A DNA stretch of 64,000 nt from Uloborus plumipes (Eukaryota; Arthropoda; Arachnida; Araneae; Uloboridae). The number at the start of each line of letters is the position of its first letter. The first letter of the stretch is position 1. Made by a program: the position numbers and the translations under genes. Below, piece by piece: positions 34,194 through 60,329 of the stretch. Below the pieces are notes generated by a model, which had not been told where the DNA came from, did not search any database, and saw nothing but the letters and a program-made list of their open reading frames with translations. Location: the NCBI GenBank assembly GCA_038373865.1, contig JAXGGA010002384.1, forward strand, positions 1 to 64,000. The letters are read 5' to 3'.

Positions 34194-34199
34194 AATAAA
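34194..34199 (+). terminator. Candidate polyadenylation signal of syntaxin
   Basis: AATAAA, 655 bp after the TAA stop at 33537-33539. AT-rich genome, so chance occurrence is likely; orientation and distance are suitable. Confidence 0.35.
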
Positions 34200-34246
34200 T
34201 ATCTCATTTTCTTCGATGTCATATTTCATTTTATTTATTCTTTCAG

Positions 34247-34296
34247 AAAATGAAATGCTAAGGGAGCCACAAAAGAAACTATTGCCATCAACAATG
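34247..34296 (+). other. Candidate alternative 3' exon of syntaxin
   Basis: Strong acceptor TTTATTCTTTCAG before it and donor ATG|GTAAAT after it. The exon 10 sequence contains a consensus donor AT|GTAAGT overlapping the stop codon. Splicing from it to here would change the last residue from M to IK before a stop. Skipping exon 10 would instead add KMKC and a stop, giving a protein without membrane anchor. Inferred from splice signals only. Confidence 0.3.
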
Positions 34297-34499
34297 GTAA
34301 ATATTCATGCCATCTACGTATGGATAATTTGGAATCATTGTTTGAAATCGGAAATGCATTATTTTTATAGACAATACAGAAATTCTGTTACTACGAGTAC
34401 AATCTCGAATGATACCTGCTACTTCCAAGCCCCCCCCCAAAAGGGAATTTGAATTTAAGCCTTAGCGCTCTGTACTCGATTTTCCCATATTGAGTTCTC

Positions 34500-34624
34500 C
34501 AGCGGCGGATTTACAATGTTGCCAATAAAGATCCAAAAAGACACGTGAAAAATACTTTATGTACCTCTAAAGGGCTCCCACACATATATTGCGACTGGCC
34601 CCCAAACTTGTAAATCCGCCACTG
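34500..34624. mobile_element. 125-bp hAT MITE
   Basis: CAGCGGCGGATTTACAA and TTGTAAATCCGCCACTG are inverted. TSD GAGTTCTC and GAGTTCCC (34492-34499, 34625-34632) agree at 7 of 8 positions. Confidence 0.85.
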
Positions 34625-35052
34625 GAGTTCCCACAATGTAAGTCTCCTGCGCTTATAGCTTATCCCCTATTTGCTTGTCTCCGAGTTTAGTTGTCAATCT
34701 ATGATTTACACACAAGCTGTGTCTACACTCATGGGTTTCCATTTTCCTTTCGTTTTACAACATGACGGAAGGGGTGATGAATGTGTCGGGGTACTCTGTA
34801 ACCTCAAACATATTTAGCATCTTAGAAGGAAGCAAACGGGATACTGTAAGATTTTAACTTAAAAAAAATATTTATTAACTATGTACACATCAGAGTACAT
34901 CAGTACACATCGGTAAGCTACAATGCTAAGAGGAGAAAGAACTTTCCATTCTTCAGCATTGAAGCTCACGGTCTGAATTTCTAGCTCCGTATGCCAAACG
35001 TTTCGCTACATCTTGTTCAATGGGAAAAGACTGCTTCTTTTGACATCCCTAA

Positions 35053-35196
35053 GGGCCCTGCTCCACATTGACATAAAACAGAAAAATAAAGCAAAAACGT
35101 AAAATGGATTAAATGGTGTTCCTATGGAAAGTACTCGGATTTTCGGTTTCTGCCTTTGGTATCGGTCGCGTTTTCTGCTGATGTAGAGCAGGGCCC
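35053..35196. mobile_element. 144-bp PIF/Harbinger-like MITE, copy 2
   Basis: Opposite orientation to 28979-29122. TAA on both sides (35050-35052, 35197-35199). Termini GGGCCCTGCTCCACAT and ATGTAGAGCAGGGCCC. Confidence 0.85.
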
Positions 35197-37009
35197 TAAC
35201 TGATCAGATCAATGATTCGAAAAATGCACAGCAAATGCGAAAAGAGTAATCCTTTTGCCTTACTCGTTCGGGCAAAAAACGGACAGCCGAGTTCACACTC
35301 CTCTTAGTATTAGAACTCAGAGATGTACAAGAGATCACTAACCTTACCACACACTCAGTGGATAAACATTTTATGCGAAAATGAAACTACATGTAAATTC
35401 CACTTGGCTGTACTGTACATGAGATTAAACTTCCACAAACGAAAGGCATAAGCTCAATCGACACTCAAACAAATTCATTTTTTTTCTCTCTTTCATTTTC
35501 ATCATGACAAAAAGGGAGGTGAGTAAAAGGCATGCCTTTTTATGAGTAAAATTACCTGGATTTTAATGAAGCATGTTTCAGAGTTCGTGTTTTCATCTAC
35601 CATCCATCATGTTGAAAAACGAAAATGAAAAGGCACAACTAGAGATTTACAAAAACGGAGATGAAAGTTTCAGAACAGGTACGTCTCACGTTGATGATGA
35701 TTTTGCTATTCATTATACCTACCCAAAACGAGTGTTTATGTTTTTCTTTTTTTAGTTTTGAGGTCTTTTATAAATCTAGCACTTAAAAAATAAATTAAAT
35801 TCCTTTAAATGCATTTTTCCCTCATAAAAATTGTGCCCCTAATAATAAGCGTAAGGATCGGTTTCAAAGGCGTGTGTTGTTCGGGGTTGTACGGTATTTC
35901 ACAATGATAAATTTGTTGCGAACCGTTTTTTGCAGCAAAAAATTCTTATGTTTTATTTCCGTGCATTTTGTTTTCAAATTTTATCTTATGTGAATACGAT
36001 GTTTAAATATAACCTTTACTTGTTATTGCGAGTAAGATTTTTCGTTAACTTTGTAAAATATACATGAAACATCTGTTTTTGATTATATATATGTATGTAC
36101 GAATGTACAGAATATTTCTTAAAATAAGCAAATAATTGCTACTTGAAGCAATCATTGAAAATTAATGTGTAAATGCACAAATTTTAAAAAGTTCTCCTGC
36201 TAATATTTACTTTCCTTTTTTCTGAGGAACAGTCCGATGACCAGTCGGTGAATTTTCGAGAATTTATCGAAAATTGTCAACGTCCATGTTGCATGCGTAT
36301 GATTAGGCGACATGTAAGAGATCCCTTTGGTGTTTGTTTGACTTTGAATTCAATCGGCAAAATTAAGATCCTAGTGTATTTTCGTATTGAATATGTATAT
36401 TGGAGATCCCAGGTACCTTCATCAGGTGGAAACTGCGTCAAAATTATTTGTGTCACTGACATCCGCTCCTTAATAGTGGCACATGTAAGACTGCGTGCCA
36501 TATCTGGGGATCACACAAGGTCTGAAAAAAGGTTATTGCTTCTTACACAGTCTCAATGAAAAAAAAAAAAATCTGACGATTATAGATCAAACTGATGAGT
36601 TCCTGAACGTTTTCGATACTCCTACAATGTTAGATCAAGATATTTTTTTTCGTAGATCGCGGCACCACCATTTTAGTAGCTGTTTATATGAAACAAATTT
36701 TTCGTTTGTGCCCTAAAGCAGAAAGTAATATTTAAACATGAAATGAAATTCGCTAAGGTTATGGGGAGTAAAATAGATAATTTTGTATTTTTTGTGATAC
36801 AGAAATCATAAAAAGCTTTCTTTTTAAAATGAAAATAAACCTGTTATTGTTACTTAAAGCTTTTGGGTACCCGAGCCCCGAGTAGACAAATGTACGTGAT
36901 TTAAGCAAAATAGATACTGCTTCCGTTCTTATAAGCACCATTACGGTGAAAGTACGATTTAGCGCAGCACACTTGCCATAAGGACCCGCTTATAGCCATT
37001 TGCCGCACA

Positions 37010-37145
37010 ATATATGCACACAGAGAAAGGACAAAGACAGGAGAGAGAGAGAGAGAGAAAGTGCACCCTTTCCCGAGGCGGGATCTGAACCCAGAACCTC
37101 TTCGTCCGCTTTAAGACTTCTGACCATTAGACAAAGTGGCCGGCA
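37010..37145 (-). mobile_element. SINE with a different tRNA-like head
   Basis: On the - strand, CTTTGTCTAATGGTCAGAAGTC resembles an A-box region and GGTTCAGATCCCGCC a B box, followed by a (CT)n stretch (37040-37058 on +). The head differs from the 5524-5817 family. Confidence 0.55.
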
Positions 37146-38555
37146 TAAACCTCTTATTGACTTGGCTTTATTCTTTCTCAAGAAAATGATGTTTGGCATC
37201 AGGGAGTTCAAGGGTCATTCTCTTGTAAGTCACATGAGGAAACAAGTGCTTTCACCAGGAGCTTCAAAATAAGTTCAAAATCTTTGTTGACAGGACTTTG
37301 TTTTTAGTCAAGTATCATTGTGCTAAGAACAAAAGTCTTCATTCTCAGCTGGAAAAAAAAAAAAAAAAAAAAAACAAGAAAGAAAAACTCTATATTTATT
37401 TTATTGCATATGTTAAGGATTGAAAAGCGGGAGGAGACGGGTATAAGAATAAGTTTAGTGGCTTAAAATGTGTACTTTTTAGCTTTTCTTAAAAGCTGTT
37501 TGCAGTAGATCGATGTATTATTGAATTCTTTGTATCTAAAAACTCTTATATTCAGATTTAAGTTTCAAGTCACATTACAAAAACTAACTATGTTTCTTGG
37601 TCATACAAGCTATCTACGTATCGAACTTTGAAGCATGATATGGATGATGCCGTATAATGTCGCTGTAACGATATAATTCGGCATCACCCATTTCTACTAT
37701 CACTGAAAGGATATGCTGATGTTCTGATATCCCTGCCGTAGTTAAGTTCTGAGACATCGGATTTTATTTATTATTTTTATACAAACGTAGCAGTAATTAA
37801 TAAGATAGTCCGATTGACTGCAACAATTGTTATATGAAAGGTTGGAGGTGGGAATGAGGAACATCGGTAAGAAAGGATGCTCGATTTGGAAAAAAAAAAA
37901 ACTATGCTTGCTTGTTGAAAGTACCGAAAATGTCATACTTGTTTATTCAGAAGGCTAAGGTGAATTTGTTGTGTATCGTGGATGTCAACAAGAATACTGT
38001 GGTTTCTTGGTCGAGCTTTTGTAGAGAACTGTATACGTCAGCAAGTAAGAATGTTGTAATGGGTGGTGTTGGAAAGATTGTAGAAATTGGTGAGAGTTGA
38101 ATTGGTTAAAGGAAGTAGAATAGAGGAAAACGAACGAAGACGATTGGATGTTTGGTGGTAATCGTCACATTTTGTTCTCCGTCTAGTACCGATGCTAAAA
38201 CTAAAAATGTTTGCATGTGAGGGGTTAGGCTGTTCCGGATACATTAAAAAGATGAGTAAAAGGGTAAGTTCCGAATATTTTTTAGAAACATTATCTTTGT
38301 TGATTGTGGATAATTGATACTGTTGAGCTATGAGGAGAGTTAGAATAAATTTGTATTTTTGAAAAGCTCCGTACGTTTAGAAACTTATTGAAATTAAGTA
38401 TGATATTTTAATTTAAATAATGGTTAAGAGAAATTTATGATGAAATATGATACTTCCAAAAAGTTCTATTTTTTAAATTGATAACAGAAGTAATTCGTTC
38501 AATTAACCTTTTTATACCTTTAGAAGCTAATAAAATAATGGGATTTCGTACCTAA

Positions 38556-38962
38556 AAGGCAGACTTGTCATTTAAGGGAGGGGGTAAGGAGGTCAACTGC
38601 CCTTACCTCCTGTTTTGCAAAAATAATGTTTTTGTGATTAAGTAGGTGTGGTGTGTGTTGTTCTTTTTTCGATCAAATTTGCAATGAGTCCCCACTCCCC
38701 CCCCCCTTGGGGAAAAATGAAATGATTGGTTTGCTAAAAAGTTCTCACCTCTTAGAAATTGAGAAAAACAGGCTCGTCATTTCAAATTTTCTTAATGAGT
38801 GGGGGGGGGGGGGAGCGATAATGTGGTGGCAAGTGATTATACACTCAATGAAAGTAATACTGAAAAACAGCAAAAACGATGCTTATTTATACGTAAATGC
38901 ATTAATTTCCTAAAGCCGGGGGTGGTAGTATTTGACTCCCCCCCGATCCCTCAAATGACAGG
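38556..38962. mobile_element. Candidate CAGACTTGTCATTT element
   Basis: CAGACTTGTCATTTAAGGGAGGGG at the left and CCCCCGATCCCTCAAATGACAGGCC at the right are imperfect inverted repeats. G-runs at 38800 and C-runs at 38693. Similar ends bound the element at 63727-63897. The target duplication is unclear. Confidence 0.45.
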
Positions 38963-39239
38963 CCGGAATAAAAATAAAAATACAGTTTTGTGTGGTAAAT
39001 TTGCATATTTTTATTAAATTATTGGTGTTTTCAGTACCTCATTTTAATAATTGCTCTGAATTGTAATAAATTTAAAGGAAATGTGCGTCTTTTCCATCTG
39101 ATGAATCACCTCCAAATATATTGGCTACATGGTTTGTTTACTACTGCCTTAGCAGCCGACATGGGTCATTTTCAATATATGCTTACATTTCAAAATTTTT
39201 AAGTAATTTTTTTAACTTGCTATTTTCTTTTAGAAACAC

Positions 39240-41960
39240 TGACAGATGTTTAGTCACATATTTTAGGTGTGTGAAAAAGTAATTGGTTGTACACTTTGAT
39301 GAATAATTGAGTATTCAAATGCTGTTGTAAAACTTTAAGTTGCAAGAAAAATTGTGGTCCGTTACCATACAAAATACCGATATGAATTCAGACCTTTGAA
39401 CTATCATAGCGCCTAGAACCAACTTAATATGAAATTACTTGCTTCCTTGAAGCTTAAAACGATGTTTATGATTGTCAAAATATTGATAAAAACTGTATGG
39501 TAATGGATTTGACCAGTAACGGACTTGACAATTTCAACCAAAATATCAAATTATGGCTAGGTTGTCGAATTTAAAAATTAAACAACAATATGCATTTTCT
39601 TAGAGCTGTATAATAAACAATATTAGGGGTAAAAGTTGAGAAAAATTAAAAATTAATACTAAAATCTTTGGTAACGGACTTGACAAAGAATAAAAATACG
39701 CACCTGGAAGAAATTTTGTGCGAAACGCCACAGCAATACTTCTCGACTCAGGGAAACAAAATGGTACAAAATAGTTACGTCACTAATTTGTTAAGTTAAC
39801 TGAATACGTGTTACCATCTTTTGACCTCCATAAATACCTTTTTTAACTAAAATAATCTTGGGGTAACGGACTTGACAAGAACTTCCGGACAAAATATATT
39901 CATACATTTCTTATTGAAATAAAATTACTATTGTCAATATTTATTATGAATACCATATACTAATAGTCAATATATAAAAATAATATGTTGCATTTACTTT
40001 GACCATTAAGTACATGAAAAAAATAGTTGAACTTGCGAGGCAAAAGTAAAAACTTAGAAACGAACCGACGTACATACAAACTAAGGTTTTACCTCGTTTA
40101 AATCAATGCACTGAGAAGGAAATGGGACGGGTGTCACGTGTAACGCCTTTACGATAAGTTTTTTACCATTCTTGTGAGAATTAAACACTTTCAGACGTCA
40201 GCACAGCCTTCAAGGTTTTCAGAGGCTCCCCGAACTTAATAAAAATCAAAGTTTTGCCTAATGATATAATACGAGTATGCTGAAGCTGATATAAATACAT
40301 CTAATGAAAACGAACATTCGGGCATTCAAAGTTTTCAATTATGTCTTCAAATTTGCCGAATATGGGAATTTTTAGGATGTCAGAGGGACCTCCTGTGACC
40401 ACCCTTCGGGACACACCTGAAGGTCTGGTTCTCGTTTGTCAACCATCATCGTCGTAATTTTACCTGAAATTTTTTTTCCAGAATTCGATAGCAGTGAACT
40501 CGAAAAGTTTAGCGCAACAAAATACTAAAAATGATTGCGTTTATTGTTCTCAGACACTCATTGATCAAAAAAGTTTATAATGATGAATGATTTCGTGGCT
40601 ACATAATACACTTATTTTCATTTAATTCCATCAGTAGAATTCGTAATTTTTACAGGCGTATTAAAATTTCCATAAGGCTGTGCTTTAACTGCAATTAGTC
40701 ATTATTTACTTGTGAATATTTAACTCCGGCGGATAAAAGGACAGTAATATTAATTTTCTTCAAAGACTAAACTTTTGAAAATCGTTAAATAGTTTGGAAA
40801 ATGCAAGTGACCGAACATTTACATTTTTACAAAAATGAAACTCTATTAGTAGAATGTCGCTTAAGAATTTTAAAGCACTTTTTTTTTGCCTTTATTTAAA
40901 TTTACCAGGGACACATCATATTATCAGGGACACATCAAGTTCATGTATAAAAATGGCTTTTAAAAACATTGAAAGTTCTCATATTCTAATGCATTTGTGA
41001 AAACAAATCTTGTAATCTTGTATGATGTAAATCCTGCTACCGCATGATTCTATAGAATTTCAGAGGTAGTTCTAAAGCTTAACAAAATGCATGTATTATA
41101 TAATCATGAGAATGATACATTATTGAAGAATGCCGTGCATTTAAAGTTTTTCATACAAGTAAAGCAAACATAATGTTAAATTTAAATTCTTATCATGGGT
41201 AACTGTTGATTTTCAGTTTCAAAATCAATTATGCACAACACGTAATTTACGAAACATAGCTTTCTTAACACGTTGCTTAAAGCATAGAAGTTCTACCAAT
41301 CAAGTTTTTTATCTTCGAAATTTCTTGTTAAAGTTCATGGTTTTTCCGCTATTATGTTTACACCTATGAACATGTTACAGCAGCGTCTTTCACTTCCAGT
41401 CAAAAATTACTTCACAATGCGTAAACTTTGATTTGATGGTAGATAAGTTGACGAAAAGTTGTTCTGACCGTTAGATTAATAATTGTCTTAACTTTGAAGC
41501 TTATTCCTTCAAGCTGCAGTTTCGTCGACGCTCTTTAAATTATTAAGCGACAATATTCAAATTTTACCATTCTCAGAACCTTTACAACACAGTCAATTTC
41601 AAGACAAAATTGTCTTCAAGTGCAAATAGGAAAGTTTTAGGTCCCCTTCTGGTCAAGCTGTACGTCGTACATAAGAGTCCTTTTCGAGGCTTTTTTCCAG
41701 TTTTTTTTGTTTCACTTTTAAGGAATAATCGACACAATAATGAAAGTGCAGTCAATTTCATTCAAATCTTAATGCTTTTCATTTTTGAAACAGATTTCAT
41801 TTGTTTACCATGAAGGCAGTTTAGAGCTCTCTTATTCATCTGCAAGGATTATGACATATATACAAATGGTCATTACAGTTACAATATACTACAACCATTT
41901 TCCCCTAGGAAGAAATAAGTCCTTTGGGAGACTTTTAACTCGTTTTCCATCCAGAGAAAT
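39240..41960. other. Noncoding region with dispersed GTAACGGACTTGACAA motifs
   Basis: GTAACGGACTTGACAA or near variants occur at about 39516, 39670 and 39862, with an inverted partial copy at 39355. From 40180 to 40450, blocks resemble the hAT MITE at 45803-46077 (GCCGAATATGGGAATTTT, GTGACCACCC). Otherwise AT-rich; no gene recognised. Confidence 0.45.
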
Positions 41961-41969
41961 AGCAAAATA

Positions 41970-42347
41970 TCAATTACCACTATTCTTTGCAGACTGCGTT
42001 ATCCACGAAAATGGCTGACGCTTATATCACTTACTTATCACTGACGGTAGCATAATCCTTTGTGAACAATTCAAACCGCGTCATCCACAAAAATGGCTAA
42101 AGCTTAATTACCAGGAATGGTAGCTTTATCCTATGTGAACAATTCAGAGTCAACCATGAAAATGGCTAACGCTAAATTACCACTGATTTTAACATTCTTT
42201 GTAAACAGTTCAAACCGTGTCATTTGCGGTAACGACTAAAGCTTAATTACCACTGATAGTAGCATTATCCCTCCTGAACAATTTAGACTGCATCATCCAC
42301 GGTAATGACTGAAGCTTATGATGGTAGCATTATCATTCGTGAATAGC

Positions 42348-42365
<18 letters not shown>
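41970..42365. repeat. Imperfect 75-bp tandem array over the GPCR stop codon
   Basis: Five to six units share CATCCACGAAAATGGCT, AAGCTTAATTACCACTGA, GTAGCATTATCC and GTGAACAATTCA words. The last unit includes ACTGCATCATCC, which is the complement of the receptor's final codons and stop. On the GPCR strand the array forms the proximal 3' UTR. Confidence 0.8.
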
Positions 42366-56998
<14,633 letters not shown>

Positions 56999-57520
56999 CT
57001 AGGAACATAAAAAAAACATGAACTAATGAAAAGATGAATATTCAAGGTAAGAATGTCTTGAGATATCGATTAATTTTCATGTAGTGTAAAGTAATTACAC
57101 TTAATCATACAAATAGTATGCATAAGGTTACTCAGAAAATAAGTTCAGCTTTATAATACAAAGGAAACAATCATTGGAACTAACTTTGGCAATGGTTTAT
57201 CTATTTTTTGGCCCAGGCGAAGTTGTGCCAAGGGGAGACGGCGGGCGGATGAACCGGAAACAAACTTCTTCATTTGTAGCAGGTGGGATTAGAGAAAACG
57301 AGCATGTAGTAAAGTTCTAAATGCTCACGCGTTCTCGTTGATCTTACCTACCACGAAATGAAGTGACCTGTTTCCACTTCCAATTTATCCGCCATCTCTC
57401 CATGGTACAACTATATCCCCTTAATCATTTATCCATGTGTGGCACGAGTTTTTGGATGTCTTTTTCGAAGTCCTCAACTGAAACCTTTGAGTTTAACCAC
57501 GTTATCGTCAAGGAAATGGA

Positions 57521-57994
57521 AGGGGCAAGTGGATAAAGGTGAAATGTGATAATTTTTTAACTACTTCCCTTTCGAATTTTTTTTGAAAAAAAAAAAAAAA
57601 AATCACATTTTTTAAAAAAAATTAATTTTGAAATACAAGAAAATGAAACAATACGAATAAAATATGTAGGTTTCAAGTTGAATTTTTAATGATTTATAGG
57701 CGTAAAATCAATTAGTTTCACCCGAGTTTTCTCGGGATAATAATTACCTGCAACTCATACGAGCCCGAGATAACTCGGGATAATCAGGCAAGCGGTTAAA
57801 CTTACTTTTTACCATGGATGAAGGTTGATAAGTCTATCAGTATCATGTCCCCTTAGTCACAGAAATGGTTGGTAACTAAGAATATGACCCTGTTTTACTC
57901 GATGAGAAAAATCTATTAAAAAAAACATTTTTTTGAAAGCTTTTTCTAAAAATTAAAAAAAATGTCACATGTCACCTTTATCCATTTGCCCCTT
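57521..57994. mobile_element. AAGGGGCAAGTGG MITE, copy 1
   Basis: Ends AAGGGGCAAGTGGATAAAGG and CCTTTATCCATTTGCCCCTT are inverted. It carries a TTAA-flanked insert (57561-57795). A second copy begins at about 63672 and runs off the window. Confidence 0.75.
57561..57795. mobile_element. TTAA-flanked insert (piggyBac-like)
   Basis: TTAA at 57557-57560 and 57796-57799. Ends CTACTTCCCT and CAGGCAAGCGG are weak inverted repeats. The paralogous copy at 63700 reads ATTTTTCAAACTTACTTTTTACC without the insert. CCCGAG/CTCGGG words repeat inside. Confidence 0.7.
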
Positions 57995-58414
57995 CAATTC
58001 TTCGTCAGGAATTGCCAGTAAGAAAAGACTTCAGAAAAGGTGATTGAAAAGATGAGTTATTTGATGTCATATGGGATTTAAGGATGCAGGGTAAAAGATT
58101 CAGTACTGTAAACATAAAATTGTATGAGACGACCTTCGGGCCTTGTATAGTCCAGAGATGTTTGTTGTAGATCCCGGATTTAAAAAAAAATGGGGGGGGG
58201 GGGCTGAATCTTAGACTACCCGAAGTGAAACTGAGAGTCACGAGAAACGCCAGAAATCCGCTTATTCAGTGTAATGACAATGGTGCGTCACTTACCTAAT
58301 ATTATTTTCGAAATTGTGTAAAGCAAAACCTCAGATACCTACCAAACAATTAATAATTGTTAAATCCTTTGCATAATCAGGATAGAGGGCGCATCGGCCG
58401 TATGCGTGTATGCG

Positions 58415-58870
58415 TAAAAATATTTTTGGAAAAAAAAATAGAACCGACTTCAGTTGGAAATTGTTCTAAAAAGTAAAAAATAATTTTTTTCTTTGAACAC
58501 CATCGAAACTACTTTTAAACATAAGTTTTGAAGTCGGCGCAAAAACGATAGGTAAAATGATATTTAACCATATTTTGCCAACATTTTAAAAAAGAAACCA
58601 TTGAAAATTAAAAGCAGAATATCTGTACCATTACACGAATGTGTGGTAATCAATGAAATGAATCCATTAAAATTTATATTTATAGTTGAATTGTAGTTGC
58701 GTATGATTCTATACATTGTTTTTGCGCCGACTTCAAAACTTATGTTTAAAAGTAGTTTCGATGGTGTTGAAAGAAAAAATTATTTTTTACCTTTTAGAGC
58801 AATTTCCAACTGAAGTCGGTTCTATTTTTTTTTTCCAAAAATATTTTATTTCATTCCTTTTAGTGTAAAT
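58415..58870. mobile_element. Foldback repeat (GCGCCGACTTCAAAA arms), copy 2
   Basis: Same architecture as 13344-13825: inverted arms with AACACCATCGAAACTA, TTTTGAAGTCGGCGC and AACCGACTTCAGTTGG, separated by about 180 bp. Confidence 0.75.
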
Positions 58871-58884
58871 GCACTTAAAATAAT

Positions 58885-59255
58885 CAAAATATAGTTAAAA
58901 AAACCATGCAGCTGTTCAAAAAACTTGCAGACCTGGACTCGATCTCATTCCATCAGGAACTTCAACCCGACGCTTTTAACCACTTGACTATCGGGTCGCT
59001 CATTGAAGTAAGGATTTACGATAGCACATATTGTTTTTAAATAACATAAAATTTTAGTTTTTCGATCATAACTTTTTTTCTAGTAAACAAATATCGTCAT
59101 ATGAATACATGGTACCTAAGTTAACCATCTCCTATCGATTTAAAAAAAATCGTCCAAATCGGTTCAGTAGATCAGATGTTATGTGCGAACAAACAGACAA
59201 AAAAACATACGCTTTGAATTGAGAACCTCCTCCTTTTTTGAAGTCGGTTAAAAAT
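58885..59255 (-). repeat. SINE-like unit, copy 1
   Basis: On the - strand it contains CGACCCGATAGTCAAGTGGTTAA (A-box-like) and GAGATCGAGTCCAGGTC (B-box-like). The + strand block ends in CCTCCTCCTTTTTTGAAGTCGGTT. Copy 2 is at 59967-60326 in the same orientation. Confidence 0.65.
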
Positions 59256-59966
59256 TGAAAGTAAAAGTAAGTAATTTGAATTGTGGGAGAAGGAGTTAGA
59301 GTAAGACTTGGAAAATTAATGCAAGTTTTTGCTTTTCATGGAAAATAATTTTCAATGAAAGTGGACTCATTAGCTTTTTTCAAACACCATAAATCAAAAT
59401 TTTATTTTTTAAAAATGTGTGTCACTTTAATGATCGTTCATACCCCCCCCCTCGCAGTGCAAAAAAACATTACACAGCAGATTTTTCCCAATAACTCAAC
59501 ACTCATGGTGTTTGATACATTTTATTTGTTTGTAATGATGTTTTTTGGTCACAACCAATATGAAAATCACAAAAATTAGTTACTTTAAGTTTTAACATAT
59601 ATTTATCATCTTCAGACTTTTTGACTTTTAATTTTACCTTGAATTTGATGTAAATGCAAGGTATAAAATACAGAATTTTATAAAGGTACAAAAATTAACA
59701 TAATATAATTGATTGTGTATATAATTTTTGAAAAAATAATATAGGTGCCGCAAATCAAAAACCATTTATTGCCACAATCGATTCAAAGCCCCCAAAAATG
59801 GCGCAAACGTCCATAAGAAAATTCTACAGCATCGAAGGACCCCATTGCCAATTTTAACAAAGATCCGACCAAAACTGTCATTTTGTACCATAAAAATATA
59901 TGGGGCACATTCCCATGGGAGGATGTACCTGCATAAAGACATTACAATCATTAAAATCATTAAAAA

Positions 59967-60326
59967 AAAAAAAAACATGCAGCTATTCCAAAAAATCCTT
60001 GCAGACCCGGACTCGATCTCATTCCATCAGGAACTTCAACCTGACACGCATAACCACTTGACTATCGGGTCGCTCATTGAAGTAAGGATTTACGATAGCA
60101 GATATTGTTTTAAATGACATGAAATGTTAGTTTTTCGATCATAACTTTTTTTCTAGTGAACAAATATCGTCATATGAGTACATGGTACCTAAGTTACACC
60201 ATCTCCTATCGATTAAAAAAAAATTGTACAAATCGGTTCAGTAGATCAGACGTTATGTGCGAACAAAAAAAAAAAAAAGTATACGCTTTGAATTGAGAAC
60301 CTCCTCCTTTTTCGAAGTCGGTTAAA
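59967..60326 (-). repeat. SINE-like unit, copy 2
   Basis: Closely similar to 58885-59255 throughout (ACTCGATCTCATTCCATCAG, CACTTGACTATCGGGTCGCT, TCATATGAGTACATGGTACC). The 59845-60117 ORF across it is not a gene. Confidence 0.65.
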
Positions 60327-60329
60327 AAA

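Larger units (their letters stand above)
35582..39205 (+). other. Chain of candidate exons, gene unknown
   Basis: Four open stretches with splice-like borders lie on the + strand: 35582-35678 (acceptor GTTTCAG, donor ACAG|GTACGT; contains MLKNENEKAQLEIYKNGDE), 36233-36313 (donor CAT|GTAAGA; contains NFREFIENCQRPCCMRMIRR), 37183-37224 (donor CTT|GTAAGT; KMMFGIREFKGHSL), and 39033 to a stop near 39205 (acceptor TGTTTTCAG; hydrophobic start YLILIIAL). The last three join in phase 0; the first does not join the second in an open frame. No homology recognised. In an AT-rich region such chains can arise by chance. Confidence 0.2.

Noticed and set aside
58005..58241. - strand ORF with HLWTIQGPKVV, resembling the ECL2 block before TM5 of class B receptors
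   Set aside because: No acceptor upstream and only a weak donor; the TM4 sequence that should precede it is absent, and it is followed by unrelated residues.
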